Assembly: GCF_019042655.1 (NCBI RefSeq)
Contig: NZ_JAHPZO010000001.1
Coordinates: forward strand, 372,001 to 436,000
Direction: 5' to 3'
Length of the DNA: 64,000 bases
DNA from: Planococcus sp. CP5-4_YE
GTDB lineage: Bacteria > Bacillota > Bacilli > Bacillales_A > Planococcaceae
In this document: positions 24,967 to 35,489 of the stretch, piece by piece
How positions within the stretch are numbered: the stretch's first letter is position 1
How the letters are laid out: the number at the start of each line of letters is the position of its first letter
Translations under genes and position numbers: made by a program
The notes under the pieces: generated by a model
Database searches by the model: none
What the model saw: the letters and a program-made list of their open reading frames with translations, nothing else
Told to the model about the DNA's origin: nothing

Positions 24967-26436
24967 TTGTCACAACTCGAAACTCCGCTCTTTGATGCTT
25001 TATTGAAGCATCGGAATCGGCATCCTATACAATTTCACATTCCCGGCCATAAAAAAGGCCAGGGAGTCGATCCGGCTTTCCGGGAATTTGTCGGCGATAA
25101 CATCCTGTCGATCGACTTGATCAATATTGCCCCACTTGACGATCTGCATTCTCCGAAAGGCGCCATCAAACAAGCACAGGAGTTGGCAGCGCAAGCTTTC
25201 GGCGCAGACCATACCTTCTTTTCGGTGCAAGGAACGAGCGGCGCCATCATGACGATGATTTTGAGCGTCGTCGGGCCGAACGATAAAATCCTCGTTCCGC
25301 GCAATGTCCATAAATCGATCATGTCGGCCATCGTTTTTGCGGGTGCCATCCCCGTCTTTATACATCCGGAAGTCGATCCGGAACTCGGGATTTCTCACGG
25401 CATTTCCCCTGAATCGGTGGAGAAAGCTTTGGTCGAATATCCCGATGCCAAAGCAGTGCTCGTTATTAACCCGACTTATTTCGGCGTGGCTGCTGATTTG
25501 AAGCGCATTGTCGATATTGCCCACGACAAATCCATTCCTGTGCTAGTCGACGAAGCGCATGGCGTCCATATTCATTTCCATAAATCATTGCCGGTTTCTG
25601 CCATGGCAGCTGGCGCAGACATGGCGGCCACATCTGTCCATAAACTGGGCGGTTCCATGACACAGAGTTCCGTGCTGAACGTGCGTGAAGGCTTAGTGTC
25701 ACCTAAGCGTGTCCAGGCAACTTTATCGATGCTGACGACGACATCCACTTCCTATCCGATATTGGCATCGCTCGATACCGCACGGCGCCAGCTTGCCATC
25801 CACGGTTTTGATTTGATCGATCAGACGATCAGGCTAGCACAGGATGCACGCAAACGGATCAATAAGATCCCACATCTATTATGCGTCGGAAAAGAGCTGC
25901 TCAATTCTTCTGCGACATATGATATGGATCCGACTAAATTATTGATCAGTGTCAAGAATCTCGGTATCACCGGCCATCAAGCAGAAGAATGGCTGCGTGA
26001 GAACGCCAATATTGAAATCGAACTATCAGATTTGTATAATATCCTCTGTCTTGTCACGCTCGGCGACAGCCGGAAAGAAATCAACTTGCTCGTCAATGCC
26101 TTGCAGCGCATGAGCGAAGCCTTGGAGACTGAGCACGCAGTGTCGGAACCGATTGTCTTATTGCCTGAAATTCCACGGCTTGCGATGACGCCTCGTGATG
26201 CTTTTTATGCAGAGACGGAAATTATTCCAATCGACGAAGCGGTTGGACGCATCTCGGCCGAGTTCATCATGGTCTATCCACCGGGTATCCCGATTTTCAT
26301 CCCGGGGGAAATCATTACCGAGGAAAATATCTCTTATATCCATACAAACGTCAAAGCGGGACTACCAGTTCAAGGACCTGAAGATGATTCACTCCAAACA
26401 CTTCATGTCATCAAAGAGCATCATGCATTCCGTTAA
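24967..26436 (+). CDS. speA: Arginine decarboxylase SpeA (Orn/Lys/Arg decarboxylase family)
   Basis: This 489-residue PLP enzyme of fold type I shows FHIPGHKKGQG, SVQGTSGAIM, DEAHGVHIHF and the PLP lysine in ATSVHKLGGSMTQSS. It decarboxylates a basic amino acid, by homology arginine to agmatine, the first step of polyamine synthesis in B. subtilis. The start is TTG at 24967 (LSQLETPL), nine bases after GAGGTG. It lines up with B. subtilis SpeA, whereas GTG at 24955 lies within the ribosome site. Homologues include lysine decarboxylases, so the substrate is by synteny. Confidence 0.9.
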   Translation: MSQLETPLFDALLKHRNRHPIQFHIPGHKKGQGVDPAFREFVGDNILSIDLINIAPLDDLHSPKGAIKQAQELAAQAFGADHTFFSVQGTSGAIMTMILSVVGPNDKILVPRNVHKSIMSAIVFAGAIPVFIHPEVDPELGISHGISPESVEKALVEYPDAKAVLVINPTYFGVAADLKRIVDIAHDKSIPVLVDEAHGVHIHFHKSLPVSAMAAGADMAATSVHKLGGSMTQSSVLNVREGLVSPKRVQATLSMLTTTSTSYPILASLDTARRQLAIHGFDLIDQTIRLAQDARKRINKIPHLLCVGKELLNSSATYDMDPTKLLISVKNLGITGHQAEEWLRENANIEIELSDLYNILCLVTLGDSRKEINLLVNALQRMSEALETEHAVSEPIVLLPEIPRLAMTPRDAFYAETEIIPIDEAVGRISAEFIMVYPPGIPIFIPGEIITEENISYIHTNVKAGLPVQGPEDDSLQTLHVIKEHHAFR

Positions 26437-26446
26437 CGGTATACAG

Positions 26447-26484
26447 CAAAAAAGTTCCGGCGCAAAATGCGCCGGAACTTTTTT
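26447..26484. terminator. Bidirectional terminator after speA
   Basis: The stem AAAAGTTCCGGCGC/GCGCCGGAACTTTT has a 5-nt loop and T-runs on both strands. It serves speA and the convergent deacetylase gene. Confidence 0.88.
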
Positions 26485-26488
26485 AGGA

Positions 26489-27364
26489 TTATACTCCTTC
26501 TATTTCATCGGGGTCCACAAATTCATAGCCTTTGTTGCGCAGTCCTTCGATAATTTGCGGTAGCGCTTTATTCGTCCACTCCCTATCATGCATCAGCAGA
26601 TTCCCTCCACTATTGAGTTCAGGGGCGTTGACCATGATTTCCGTCAAAGCTTCCGAATCCATATAGCCTTGCATGAAATCATAGCCGTACGTCCAGTTCA
26701 TGCGTACCATGCCCTGTTCTTGGACAAGTGCTTTGCTGAACTCAGTGTTTACGCCAAACGGGGCACGGAAAAACTTCGGCGCCTCTCCGATGATCGCTTC
26801 CACATGCTCATTTAATGAGACAATTTCATCTTGCTGAACGCTTTCTGTAGATTGCTTCAAATTCACATGGGTGTTGGTATGATTGCCGATAGCAAAGCCC
26901 ATCTCGTGAATTTTAGACAAGGTCTCTTGCTCTTCTTCTGTACCCAAGAAATGCCCATTGACAAAAAAGATCGCCGGTACATCAAGTTCTTTCAAGGTTT
27001 CGGCCATTTCAAGTGAATATGTATCCGGTGCATCATCGATCGTGATTAAGACTGCTTGTTCATTCGCATCCCCAATCGGTTCAACTTTTGAATTTTGCGG
27101 ATTAATGCGATAGCGCGGCTCGGTCGCCTTTTCGCTGTCTTCTTCCGATGTTTGCTCTTCCTCGTTTTCCTGCTCGTCTATTTCTGCTTGATCGGATGAA
27201 TCGGATTTTTCACTTGCGGATTGCTCTGATGCCACATCTTCCTCAACATCCTTTTGCGCAGATTGTTCTTGTGCTGAATCTTCCGGCTCTGAAGCAGTCT
27301 CATCAGAACAAGCCCCAAGCAGAAATACGGTACATGCTGGCAGCAGCCAATTTTGTTTTTTCAT
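26489..27364 (-). CDS. Polysaccharide deacetylase lipoprotein
   Basis: This 291-residue protein has a signal peptide with lipobox LLGAC (Cys at about residue 19). A roughly 80-residue acidic linker rich in Glu, Ser, Asp and Gln follows, then a NodB homology domain. That domain has the metal Asp pair in TIDDAPD, the HTNTHVN histidines, and FRAPFG. It should act on N-acetylated glycans at the outer membrane face, probably the cell wall. The aspartate in the TFDD-type motif is kept as TIDD. The ATG at 27364 follows AAGGAGG. Confidence 0.9.
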   Translation of the reverse strand: MKKQNWLLPACTVFLLGACSDETASEPEDSAQEQSAQKDVEEDVASEQSASEKSDSSDQAEIDEQENEEEQTSEEDSEKATEPRYRINPQNSKVEPIGDANEQAVLITIDDAPDTYSLEMAETLKELDVPAIFFVNGHFLGTEEEQETLSKIHEMGFAIGNHTNTHVNLKQSTESVQQDEIVSLNEHVEAIIGEAPKFFRAPFGVNTEFSKALVQEQGMVRMNWTYGYDFMQGYMDSEALTEIMVNAPELNSGGNLLMHDREWTNKALPQIIEGLRNKGYEFVDPDEIEGV

Positions 27365-27415
27365 AATCAACCTCCTTATGTGAAATTTTAACATAAGTAG
27401 AGCATGCAAAGAATA

Positions 27416-27442
27416 GAAAAAAGGACCGCATTTTGCGGTCCT
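27416..27442 (-). terminator. Terminator of the pdhABCD operon
   Basis: The stem AAGGACCGCA/TGCGGTCCTT has a short loop and a T-run on the minus strand, just after the pdhD stop codon. Confidence 0.82.
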
Positions 27443-27455
27443 TCTAATACTGGTA

Positions 27456-28865
27456 TTATTTGATGATGTGAATCGGCGTGCCTAGAGCTACTTCTGCCGC
27501 TTCCATTGTAATCTCAGCCAATGTCGGGTGAGCGTGGATCGTCATTGCGATGTCTTCCACAGTCATGCCCGCTTCGATTGCCAAGCCAATTTCTGCAACC
27601 ATGTCAGAAGCGCCCGCTCCAACGATTTGTCCACCTAGCAACAAACCATCTTCTTTACGGGATACCAATTTCACAAAGCCTTCAGAAGAGTTCAATGACA
27701 AAGCACGGCCGTTTGCGCCAAACGGGAATTTCGCCGCTGTCACTTCAAAGCCTTCTTCTTTAGCTTGTTCTTCCGTCAAACCAACACTTGCAAGTTCAGG
27801 GTCTGTAAAGCAAACCGCTGGAATCGCCATGTAGTCAACTTCTGATTTTTCACCGGCAATCGCTTCAGCAGCAACTTTGCCTTCATAAGATGCTTTGTGC
27901 GCCAATTGAAGGCCAGCGACAATATCACCAATTGCATAAATGTTCGGGATGCTTGTACGGCATTGCTTGTCGACTTCGATAAGCCCACGCTCGCCCATTT
28001 TGATGTTGAGCTCTTCAAGGCCCATTTCATCTGTGTTTGGACGGCGGCCGACAGTTACCAATACGTAGTCCGCGTCGATTGTTTTCTCTTCGCCGCCTGC
28101 TTCGTATGAAACCGAAACGCCTGAATCTGATTCTTCTACGCCTTTAGCAGATGCTTTTGTGATGACTTCAACGCCTTTTTTCTTCAAGCCTTTTTTGACG
28201 ATGGACGTCATTTGCTTTTCGAATCCAGCAAGAATGTCTGGTGCGCCTTCAAGGATTGTTACTTCAGAACCCATATTGGCATAGGCCGTTCCAAGCTCAG
28301 TTCCGATATAGCCGCCGCCGATGACGAGCAGTTTTTTCGGTACTTCTTTCAAAGCCAATACGCCAGACGAATCGATCACGCGCTCTGAATACTTGAATGT
28401 TGGAATTTCAACTGGGCGTGAACCCGTTGCAATAATCGCGTTTTTGAACTTATACGTTTGAGCAGAATCCGCGTCCATGATGCGGACAGTGTTTTCGTCT
28501 ACGAAATATGCTTCGCCGCGGACGATTTCCACTTTATTGCCTTTTAGCAAGGACTCAACGCCGCCAGTCAATTTCTTAACGACGCTGTCTTTGAACGATT
28601 GCGCTTTTTCGAAGTTCAAAGAAACTTCTTTTGCCACGATGCCCATATCATCAGAATGCTGGGCTTCTTCAAAACGGTGGCCGACAGAGATCATCGCTTT
28701 TGAAGGGATACAGCCGACGTTCAAACAAACGCCGCCGATGTATTCTTTCTCAACGATGGTCACTTTTTGGCCAGTCTGTGCTGCACGGATAGCTGCGACA
28801 TAGCCGCCAGGGCCTGAGCCGATGACGAGCGTGTCTGTTTCGATTGGGAAATCTCCTACTACCAT
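27456..28865 (-). CDS. pdhD: Dihydrolipoyl dehydrogenase (E3)
   Basis: This 469-residue flavoprotein has the N-terminal FAD motif [10 protein letters not shown], the redox disulfide [13 protein letters not shown], the NAD motif [10 protein letters not shown], and the C-terminal HAHPTLAE with the catalytic His-Glu. It reoxidises lipoyl groups of the E2 core and makes NADH. The ATG at 28865 follows GGAGG. It lies five bp after pdhC as the last gene of the operon. Confidence 0.96.
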   Translation of the reverse strand: MVVGDFPIETDTLVIGSGPGGYVAAIRAAQTGQKVTIVEKEYIGGVCLNVGCIPSKAMISVGHRFEEAQHSDDMGIVAKEVSLNFEKAQSFKDSVVKKLTGGVESLLKGNKVEIVRGEAYFVDENTVRIMDADSAQTYKFKNAIIATGSRPVEIPTFKYSERVIDSSGVLALKEVPKKLLVIGGGYIGTELGTAYANMGSEVTILEGAPDILAGFEKQMTSIVKKGLKKKGVEVITKASAKGVEESDSGVSVSYEAGGEEKTIDADYVLVTVGRRPNTDEMGLEELNIKMGERGLIEVDKQCRTSIPNIYAIGDIVAGLQLAHKASYEGKVAAEAIAGEKSEVDYMAIPAVCFTDPELASVGLTEEQAKEEGFEVTAAKFPFGANGRALSLNSSEGFVKLVSRKEDGLLLGGQIVGAGASDMVAEIGLAIEAGMTVEDIAMTIHAHPTLAEITMEAAEVALGTPIHIIK

Positions 28866-28870
28866 AAGTT

Positions 28871-30262
28871 TTACGCCTCCATTAATAGTAATTCTGGTTC
28901 ACTTAACAAACGCTTGATGTGATTTAATGCATGCTGTGCAGTTGCTCCATCGATCATACGGTGATCGAAGCTCAAGGACAATGCTAACACAGGAGCTGCT
29001 ACAATTTCACCATTTTTCACTACCGGTTTTTCAGCAATGCGCCCGATGCCCAAAATAGCAACTTCCGGGTGATTGATGACTGGCGTGAACCATTGACCGC
29101 CTGCAGATCCGATATTCGTAATCGAGCATGAAGCGCCTTTCATTTCAGCAGAGGACAATTTGCCATCACGCGCTTTTGTTGCCAATTGGTTGATTTCGTC
29201 TGAAATCGCGAAAACGGATTTGCGGTCTGCATTTTTGATGACCGGAACAAGCAAGCCTTTATCCGTGTCTGCAGCAATCCCGATATTGAAGTAATGCTTG
29301 TGGATCACTTCTCCGGTTTCATCGTCGAACGACGTGTTAAGTGCCGGGAATTCACGCAATGTGCTGACCAAAGCTTTGACCACATATGGCAAATACGTCA
29401 GCTTGATTTCTTTTTCTGCAGCGATGTCTTTGAACTTTTTGCGGTGTGCAACGAGTTCGGTTACATCGACTTCGTCCATCAATGCAACGTGCGGAGCCGT
29501 GTGTTTCGAATGCACCATCGCTTTGGCGATTGCTTTACGCATACCGGACATTTTTTCGCGAGTTTCTGGGAATTCGCCTTCTGGAGCAGCTGCTGCAGGG
29601 GCTTCTTTTGTTTCTGTTGTTTCTTGTGAAGCTGTTTCCTGCTCTGCTGCAGGAGCTTCTTGTTCCTGCCCGCCTTCCAAGAACGCTTCGATATCTTGCT
29701 TCATGATGCGGCCGTTGTCTCCAGACCCTTTGACTTTCTTGATATCGACTTCTTTTTCACGAGCAAATTTACGCACAGATGGCATCGCGATGACGCGTTT
29801 ATTCGGATCGCTGTCAGCTTCATCGGCTTGAGGCTGGTCGCCTGCGCCAGTTTCTCCTTCTGGCTTGCTTTCAGGAGCCGGCTCTTTTTCGACGTTTTCG
29901 CCAGATTCAGCTGTGCCTGCCTGAACCTGCTCTTCTGTCTCTTCCTGCGTTTCCTCTTGTTTTGCTTCCGGGGCAGGTTTTTCCTCGTCGTCTTTTCCGC
30001 CCTTGAAGTGGACGTCATCTGCATCCGGAGAATCGATCTTCACGAGTACATCCCCGACGACTGCGACTGTTCCTTCTTCTACAAGCACTTCTTCGATGGT
30101 TCCTGAAACAGGAGACGGGATTTCTACGACCGCTTTATCATTCTGTACTTCACACAGAATATCATCTTCTTCGATCGTGTCTCCGGCCTTGATAAACCAT
30201 TTTACTATTTCACCTTCGTGGATACCTTCACCGATATCCGGCAATCGAAATTCAAAAGCCAT
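28871..30262 (-). CDS. pdhC: Dihydrolipoamide acetyltransferase (E2) of pyruvate dehydrogenase
   Basis: This 463-residue E2 has one N-terminal lipoyl domain (lipoyl Lys in QNDKAVVEI, about residue 43), then a long Glu/Ala/Pro/Gln linker. The peripheral subunit-binding domain ([14 protein letters not shown]...GRIMKQD) follows, then a second linker and the catalytic domain with DHRMIDG. It transfers acetyl groups to CoA and forms the core of the complex. The ATG at 30262 follows AAAGGGTG. A 171-bp gap with two stem-loops separates it from pdhB. Confidence 0.95.
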   Translation of the reverse strand: MAFEFRLPDIGEGIHEGEIVKWFIKAGDTIEEDDILCEVQNDKAVVEIPSPVSGTIEEVLVEEGTVAVVGDVLVKIDSPDADDVHFKGGKDDEEKPAPEAKQEETQEETEEQVQAGTAESGENVEKEPAPESKPEGETGAGDQPQADEADSDPNKRVIAMPSVRKFAREKEVDIKKVKGSGDNGRIMKQDIEAFLEGGQEQEAPAAEQETASQETTETKEAPAAAAPEGEFPETREKMSGMRKAIAKAMVHSKHTAPHVALMDEVDVTELVAHRKKFKDIAAEKEIKLTYLPYVVKALVSTLREFPALNTSFDDETGEVIHKHYFNIGIAADTDKGLLVPVIKNADRKSVFAISDEINQLATKARDGKLSSAEMKGASCSITNIGSAGGQWFTPVINHPEVAILGIGRIAEKPVVKNGEIVAAPVLALSLSFDHRMIDGATAQHALNHIKRLLSEPELLLMEA

Positions 30263-30338
30263 TCTAGTCACCCTTTCTATTGTACATTCGATACGGCGCG
30301 CCATAAGGAATGCTGCTATTTAGCAATGATTCAGCACC

Positions 30339-30424
30339 GGCTTTCACAATACGAAAGCCAGTTCAACTGAATTCAGGCTGTTTTTCTAATTTTGCACGGG
30401 AAAGAGCGGCGTTTTAAAGCCGCT
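30339..30424 (-). other. Two stem-loops in the pdhB-pdhC intercistronic gap
   Basis: GGCTTTC/GAAAGCC (30339-30359) and AGCGGC/GCCGCT (30405-30424) form two hairpins in the 171-bp gap. Neither is followed by a T-run on the minus strand. They are therefore better read as processing or mRNA-stability structures than as terminators. Confidence 0.5.
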
Positions 30425-30433
30425 ATCTAGCAA

Positions 30434-31411
30434 TTAGAAATTCAGTACTTTTTTCGCTGTTTCTACTATATCCTTTGCATTCGGCAGCCAAACTTGCTCA
30501 GCTTGCGAGAATGGGAAGACAGAGTCCGGCGCTGTTACGCGGAGAACAGGAGCTTCAAGGCTCAAGATTGCGCGGTCGTTGATCTCAGCTACAACATTCG
30601 CTGCAATTCCAGCTTGTTTTTGCGCTTCTTGCACAACGATTGCACGGTTCGTCTTTTCAACAGATGCGATAATCGCTTCGATATCAAGTGGCTGAACTGT
30701 GCGTAAATCGACGACTTCCACTGAATGCCCATCTTTCTCCAATTCTTCAGCTGCTTTCACGCTTTCTTGTACCATCGCACCGTAAGTGATGATGGAAAGG
30801 TCTGTACCTTCACGCTTTACGTCCGCTTTACCGAGTGGAATCGTGTATTCTTCTTCCGGCACTTCTTGGCGGAATGAACGATACAACTTCATGTGCTCGA
30901 GGAAAATGACAGGATCGTTATCGCGGATCGCTGAAATCAACAAGCCTTTTGCATCGTATGGTGTTGATGGGATGACTACTTTCAAGCCAGGTTGTGAGGC
31001 CATGAGCCCTTCCAAAGAATCAGCGTGCATTTCCGGCGTGTGGACGCCGCCGCCGAATGGAGAACGGATTGTTACCGGCGATGTCAATGTGCCCCCGCTG
31101 CGGTAGCGCATACGTGCCATTTGACCACTAATGGAGTCCATGACTTCGAATACGAAACCAAAGAACTGGATTTCTGGAACTGGGCGATAGCCTTGCAATC
31201 CAAGGCCGATCGCTAGACCGCCGATTCCTGACTCAGCGAGTGGCGTATCGAATACGCGGTCTTCGCCGAATTCTTTTTGCAAACCTTCAGTTGCGCGGAA
31301 TACACCGCCGTTATTACCTACGTCTTCACCGAAAACCAGAACATTTTCATCATTTTTCATTTCTGTTTTCAGAGCGTCCGTAATCGCTTGGATCATCGTC
31401 ATTTGTGCCAT
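30434..31411 (-). CDS. pdhB: Pyruvate dehydrogenase E1 beta subunit
   Basis: This 325-residue protein matches E1 beta: [38 protein letters not shown], a [17 protein letters not shown] loop, and the C-terminal transketolase domain ending VLNF. With PdhA it decarboxylates pyruvate using thiamine diphosphate and acetylates the lipoyl group. It begins three bases after the pdhA stop codon. Confidence 0.96.
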   Translation of the reverse strand: MAQMTMIQAITDALKTEMKNDENVLVFGEDVGNNGGVFRATEGLQKEFGEDRVFDTPLAESGIGGLAIGLGLQGYRPVPEIQFFGFVFEVMDSISGQMARMRYRSGGTLTSPVTIRSPFGGGVHTPEMHADSLEGLMASQPGLKVVIPSTPYDAKGLLISAIRDNDPVIFLEHMKLYRSFRQEVPEEEYTIPLGKADVKREGTDLSIITYGAMVQESVKAAEELEKDGHSVEVVDLRTVQPLDIEAIIASVEKTNRAIVVQEAQKQAGIAANVVAEINDRAILSLEAPVLRVTAPDSVFPFSQAEQVWLPNAKDIVETAKKVLNF

Positions 31412-31414
31412 GGC

Positions 31415-32542
<1,128 letters not shown>

Positions 32543-32599
32543 TTATCTGTATTAAAATTTTAACACTAGCTTAGTGATACAATCGCCACATTCTTTTTC

Positions 32600-32628
32600 A
32601 GTATACGCCACCGCAATATTACGGTCAA
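32600..32628 (-). promoter_or_regulatory. Main sigma-A promoter of pdhABCD
   Basis: On the minus strand TTGACC (32623-32628) and TATACT (32600-32605) are spaced by exactly 17 bp, giving a leader of about 65 nt before the pdhA ATG. A second -10 candidate TATAAT at 32646-32651, with TTTACC 16 bp upstream, may be an additional start. Confidence 0.75.
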
Positions 32629-32759
32629 TCATTGAAGAACAATACATTATACGTGTATACCCATTTTGGTAAATCTTAAAAAACACATGTAACTGTACTA
32701 CAAACAAAACACCACCTGTATTATAATACAGTGAAACTCCATAACACTTTTATAGCACA

Positions 32760-32784
32760 GAAAAAAGCAGCCATAGCGGCTGCT
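32760..32784 (-). terminator. Terminator of the ykyA-like gene
   Basis: The stem GCAGCC/GGCTGC has a 5-nt loop and is followed on the minus strand by six T residues, directly after the stop codon. Confidence 0.7.
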
Positions 32785-33428
32785 CAGTCGTTTTCTGCAT
32801 TCATTTTTTCAATGGTTTCGTTTTTCAGTTCATTGAACTGTTCCGTCTGTTTATTAAAGGCTGTCACGGCTTCTTGTACCAACTCATTCTGTTCATTTAC
32901 TTCATTGGTCTTGTCTTGAAGAGTCGCAAGTTCCATATCTTCTTCTGCCACCATTGCATACAACTGTTTCTGATGCTCGATTAATGTCTGATAAGCATCC
33001 GTGAATTCCCCGTGTTTTGCAAAGCGCTCATCCATTTGCTCTTTCAGCGCTTCGAGATCCGACTGGACTGCTTCATCTTCCGTTTCTTCTATCAATTCAT
33101 CGATTCCGGCAAACTCTTCTGCCGCACTTTGCATCGATTCGCGTTCTGTCTCCAATAGTTCAAGCCGCTCATCGGCGGAAGCGATCGCTTCTTGAGATTT
33201 CTCTTCCACTTCTGCCTGCTGTTCTTTGGTTAAGGCCATAATCGACTCGAAGATCTCTTGTTCTTTCTGTTCACGGCTTTGCAATTCACTTTGTACATCT
33301 CGGTATTCGGCTTCCTCTTCGAAAGTCGTCTCCAGAATTTCGTTCAGCTGTTCTTCTGTAGACGCCCCTGAACATGCCGAAAGAAAGAGTGTGCCGGTCA
33401 AAACTATGGCGATGGCTATTTTCTTCAC
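32784..33428 (-). CDS. ykyA: YkyA-like putative cell-wall binding lipoprotein
   Basis: This 214-residue lipoprotein has a signal peptide ending at LSAC (Cys near residue 19). A long, highly charged helical region rich in Glu, Gln and Lys follows, predicted to be coiled coil (YkyA family, PF10368). It would stand on the outer face of the membrane. The start is GTG at 33428, eight bases after GGGGGA. It is divergent from def, as in B. subtilis ykyA-ykrB. The molecular role is unknown. Confidence 0.85.
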   Translation of the reverse strand: MKKIAIAIVLTGTLFLSACSGASTEEQLNEILETTFEEEAEYRDVQSELQSREQKEQEIFESIMALTKEQQAEVEEKSQEAIASADERLELLETERESMQSAAEEFAGIDELIEETEDEAVQSDLEALKEQMDERFAKHGEFTDAYQTLIEHQKQLYAMVAEEDMELATLQDKTNEVNEQNELVQEAVTAFNKQTEQFNELKNETIEKMNAEND

Positions 33429-33508
33429 AATAAAGTCCCCCTTGATTTCCATGAATTAACTATAGAATGAATTCCAACAAAATACAATAACTGAAAGAGC
33501 TTTTTCTT

Positions 33509-33537
33509 TTTTCAAAAATGGCATCATACGCTACAAT
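33509..33537 (+). promoter_or_regulatory. Probable def promoter
   Basis: TTTTCA (33509-33514) and TACAAT (33532-33537) are spaced by 17 bp, about 35 bp upstream of the def start codon. Confidence 0.5.
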
Positions 33538-33574
33538 AGGGATAATAGAGAGCACCATGAAAGGATGAACATAC

Positions 33575-34147
33575 GTGATTTTGATGAATGACATTATTCG
33601 CGAAGGGCACCCCACTCTTCGCAAGAAAGCCGAAGAGGTTAAGCTCCCGCTTTCCAAAGAAGACCAACAGCTCGGTGAAGAGCTGCTGGAATATGTAAAG
33701 AACAGCCAGGATGACGAGCTAGCTGAAAAATACGATTTGCGCCCAGGCGTAGGAATCGCTGCCCCCCAGATCGACATCTCCAAACGGATTTTCGCTTTGC
33801 ATTTTGACGAACATTCCGGAGAGAATTTGAGCCTGGTGGCAGTGAATCCGAAAATCGTCAGCCATTCTGTGGAGAAAGCCTATTTATCGGGCGGCGAAGG
33901 GTGTCTGTCCGTCGACCGTTCGGTTCCGGGATATGTCCCGCGTTATGCCCGTATCACCGTCAAGGGATACACGCTTTCCGGCGAACCGTTTAAGATGCGT
34001 TTGAAAGGCTTGACCGCAATTGCCTTCCAACATGAACTCGATCATTTGAACGGCATCATGTTCTACGACCATATCAATCCGAACGACCCGTTCCAGGAAG
34101 TCGAAAATGCTTCGGCCATCGACCTTCAAACCGAAACCGTGGAATGA
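33575..34147 (+). CDS. def: Peptide deformylase (YkrB type)
   Basis: This 190-residue type 2 peptide deformylase has the three motifs GVGIAAPQI, EGCLSV and QHELDHLNG. Cys and two His residues bind the catalytic metal, and the Glu acts in catalysis. It removes the N-formyl group from nascent proteins. The start is GTG at 33575 (VILMNDIIREGHP), which aligns with B. subtilis YkrB; AAAGGA lies upstream. The insert of a few residues between motifs 1 and 2 is typical for Gram-positive enzymes. Confidence 0.95.
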   Translation: MILMNDIIREGHPTLRKKAEEVKLPLSKEDQQLGEELLEYVKNSQDDELAEKYDLRPGVGIAAPQIDISKRIFALHFDEHSGENLSLVAVNPKIVSHSVEKAYLSGGEGCLSVDRSVPGYVPRYARITVKGYTLSGEPFKMRLKGLTAIAFQHELDHLNGIMFYDHINPNDPFQEVENASAIDLQTETVE

Positions 34148-34186
34148 CAAAACCCCGCCGCCCAATTTTGGGGAGCGGGGTTTTGT
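34148..34186 (+). terminator. Terminator after def
   Basis: CAAAACCCCGC pairs with GCGGGGTTTTG around a 16-nt loop, just after the def stop codon. The T-run is short (four). Confidence 0.7.
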
Positions 34187-34211
34187 ATGGGAATTTCAAC
34201 TCCTCCACTAA

Positions 34212-34994
34212 CTAAAAAAGTTGACGGCTCAAGCCGAGAAATTCGAACGCACTCGCGAGCCCGCCTTCGTTTACATGCCCTGTGATATGGTTCGCGCGTT
34301 TCTTCGTTTCTTCGTGGCCGTTCGCCATCGCAACGCTGAAGCCAGCGATTTCCATCATTTGAAGATCATTCAATCCGTCGCCGAATGCAATCGTATCTTC
34401 CAGGCGATGGCCAGTCGCACGGATCAATTGTTTAATGCCCTCCGCTTTGCTGCCGCCTTTCGGGAGAATATCGCATGATACACGGTGCCAACGGACAAAA
34501 TCGACGTCACCGAATTCTTCACGGTATTGGCTTTCTTCATGCTCTTCGCAGAATACCAGCGCTTGGTACACATCGTTCGTGCGGTAAAAGTCTTTATCCA
34601 TTTCCGGATGCGGGAACTTCAAGCTCTTGATGCTTTCGTCGATGTCCGGATGAAAATCGGTGGATGACACCATTTTATGTTCATTCAAGAAGACCAACGG
34701 ATGGTTGCGCTGCTCTGCAAATGCCAGCACTTTCTCCAAGGTTTCGGCACCGATTGCCTGTTTGTGCACCGCTTCATTTTCGAACGCGATGTACTGGCCA
34801 TTGAACGTGATATACGTATCAATCGATAATTCCTCGAGCAACGAGCCGATCATGAACGGTGCACGGCCCGTCGCAATGGCTAAATGGTGGCCATTCGCAC
34901 GAGCTGCAATCAATGCTTGTTTTGTCGCTTCAGGCAGTTGCTTATTCGTATCAAGCAAGGTGCCATCGATATCCAATAATAATAATTTTGACAT
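34212..34994 (-). CDS. Cof-type HAD-superfamily phosphatase (YkrA-like)
   Basis: This 260-residue protein has the HAD motif I LDIDGTLLD and motif II in IATGRAP. A type IIB cap domain is in the middle, and motif IV is GDGLNDLQM. The family dephosphorylates sugar phosphates, flavin or pyridoxal phosphates; the substrate cannot be read from sequence. The ATG at 34994 follows GGAGA. It is divergent from the small basic-peptide ORF at 35088. Confidence 0.9.
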   Translation of the reverse strand: MSKLLLLDIDGTLLDTNKQLPEATKQALIAARANGHHLAIATGRAPFMIGSLLEELSIDTYITFNGQYIAFENEAVHKQAIGAETLEKVLAFAEQRNHPLVFLNEHKMVSSTDFHPDIDESIKSLKFPHPEMDKDFYRTNDVYQALVFCEEHEESQYREEFGDVDFVRWHRVSCDILPKGGSKAEGIKQLIRATGHRLEDTIAFGDGLNDLQMMEIAGFSVAMANGHEETKKRANHITGHVNEGGLASAFEFLGLSRQLF

Positions 34995-35087
34995 ATTTCT
35001 ATCTCCAATCTTTTGAGGTGTTTGCTGATACGACCTCTTTTCTTTTGTCAGAAAAAACAGTATACTATACATAAGGAGTGGTGGGCC

Positions 35088-35159
35088 ATGCTGAAACGGT
35101 TGAAACGCAGACTACTCAGACAGCTCAACGGCATTATGAACAAAAAGAAGATAGCATAA
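35088..35159 (+). CDS. Very short ORF for a 23-residue basic amphipathic peptide
   Basis: ATG at 35088 opens 23 codons and TAA closes them at 35157-35159. The peptide begins MLKRLKRRLLRQLNG and ends NKKKIA, with ten Lys or Arg residues and regularly spaced Leu, so it would form a cationic amphipathic helix. AAGGAG lies ten bases upstream and a TATACT/TATACA stretch (35061-35071) just before that. A hairpin followed by a T-rich tail ends at 35207. I do not recognise a named family. Coding is inferred from these signals only. Confidence 0.5.
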   Translation: MLKRLKRRLLRQLNGIMNKKKIA

Positions 35160-35170
35160 GGTTTGTTTCG

Positions 35171-35207
35171 GCCCTTCTTAATAAATAGGAGGGCTATTCT
35201 TTATTTT
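35171..35207 (+). terminator. Hairpin after the 23-codon ORF
   Basis: GCCCTTC pairs with GGAGGGC (one G-U pair) around a 10-nt loop, followed by a T-rich tail. It may end the short-ORF transcript or act as an attenuator before rpoY. Confidence 0.5.
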
Positions 35208-35273
35208 AAAACAATGACATGATAATATAAAGAAAGTGCATTTATATTGAACGTGGAAAAAGGAGAGCAAAAT

Positions 35274-35489
35274 ATGATTTATAAAGTATATTACCAAGAA
35301 AACCGTTTAGAAGTACCAGTTCGTGAAAACACAAAAAGTTTATATGTAGAAGCTTCCACCGAGCGGGAAGTCCGTCACCACCTGAAGGACCGCAACTTCA
35401 ATATCGAGCTCGTGCAGCTTTTGGAAGGCCAGCACCTCGAATATGAACAAGCCTCCCAAGATTATCAAGTGGAGTCTATCGAAGCCTAA
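35274..35489 (+). CDS. rpoY: RNA polymerase epsilon subunit (RpoY)
   Basis: This 71-residue protein matches YkzG/RpoY in length and sequence (MIYKVYYQE..., LYVEAST.REVRHHL). It is a small accessory subunit that binds beneath the polymerase core in Firmicutes. The ATG at 35274 follows AAGGAG. Its TAA shares a base with the rnjA ATG (TAATG), the usual coupled arrangement. Confidence 0.93.
   Translation: MIYKVYYQENRLEVPVRENTKSLYVEASTEREVRHHLKDRNFNIELVQLLEGQHLEYEQASQDYQVESIEA

Noticed and set aside
30301-30434. Rho-independent terminator inside the pdh operon
   Set aside because: The hairpins have no T-run on the transcribed strand, and pdhC and pdhD show no strong promoter of their own that I could find.
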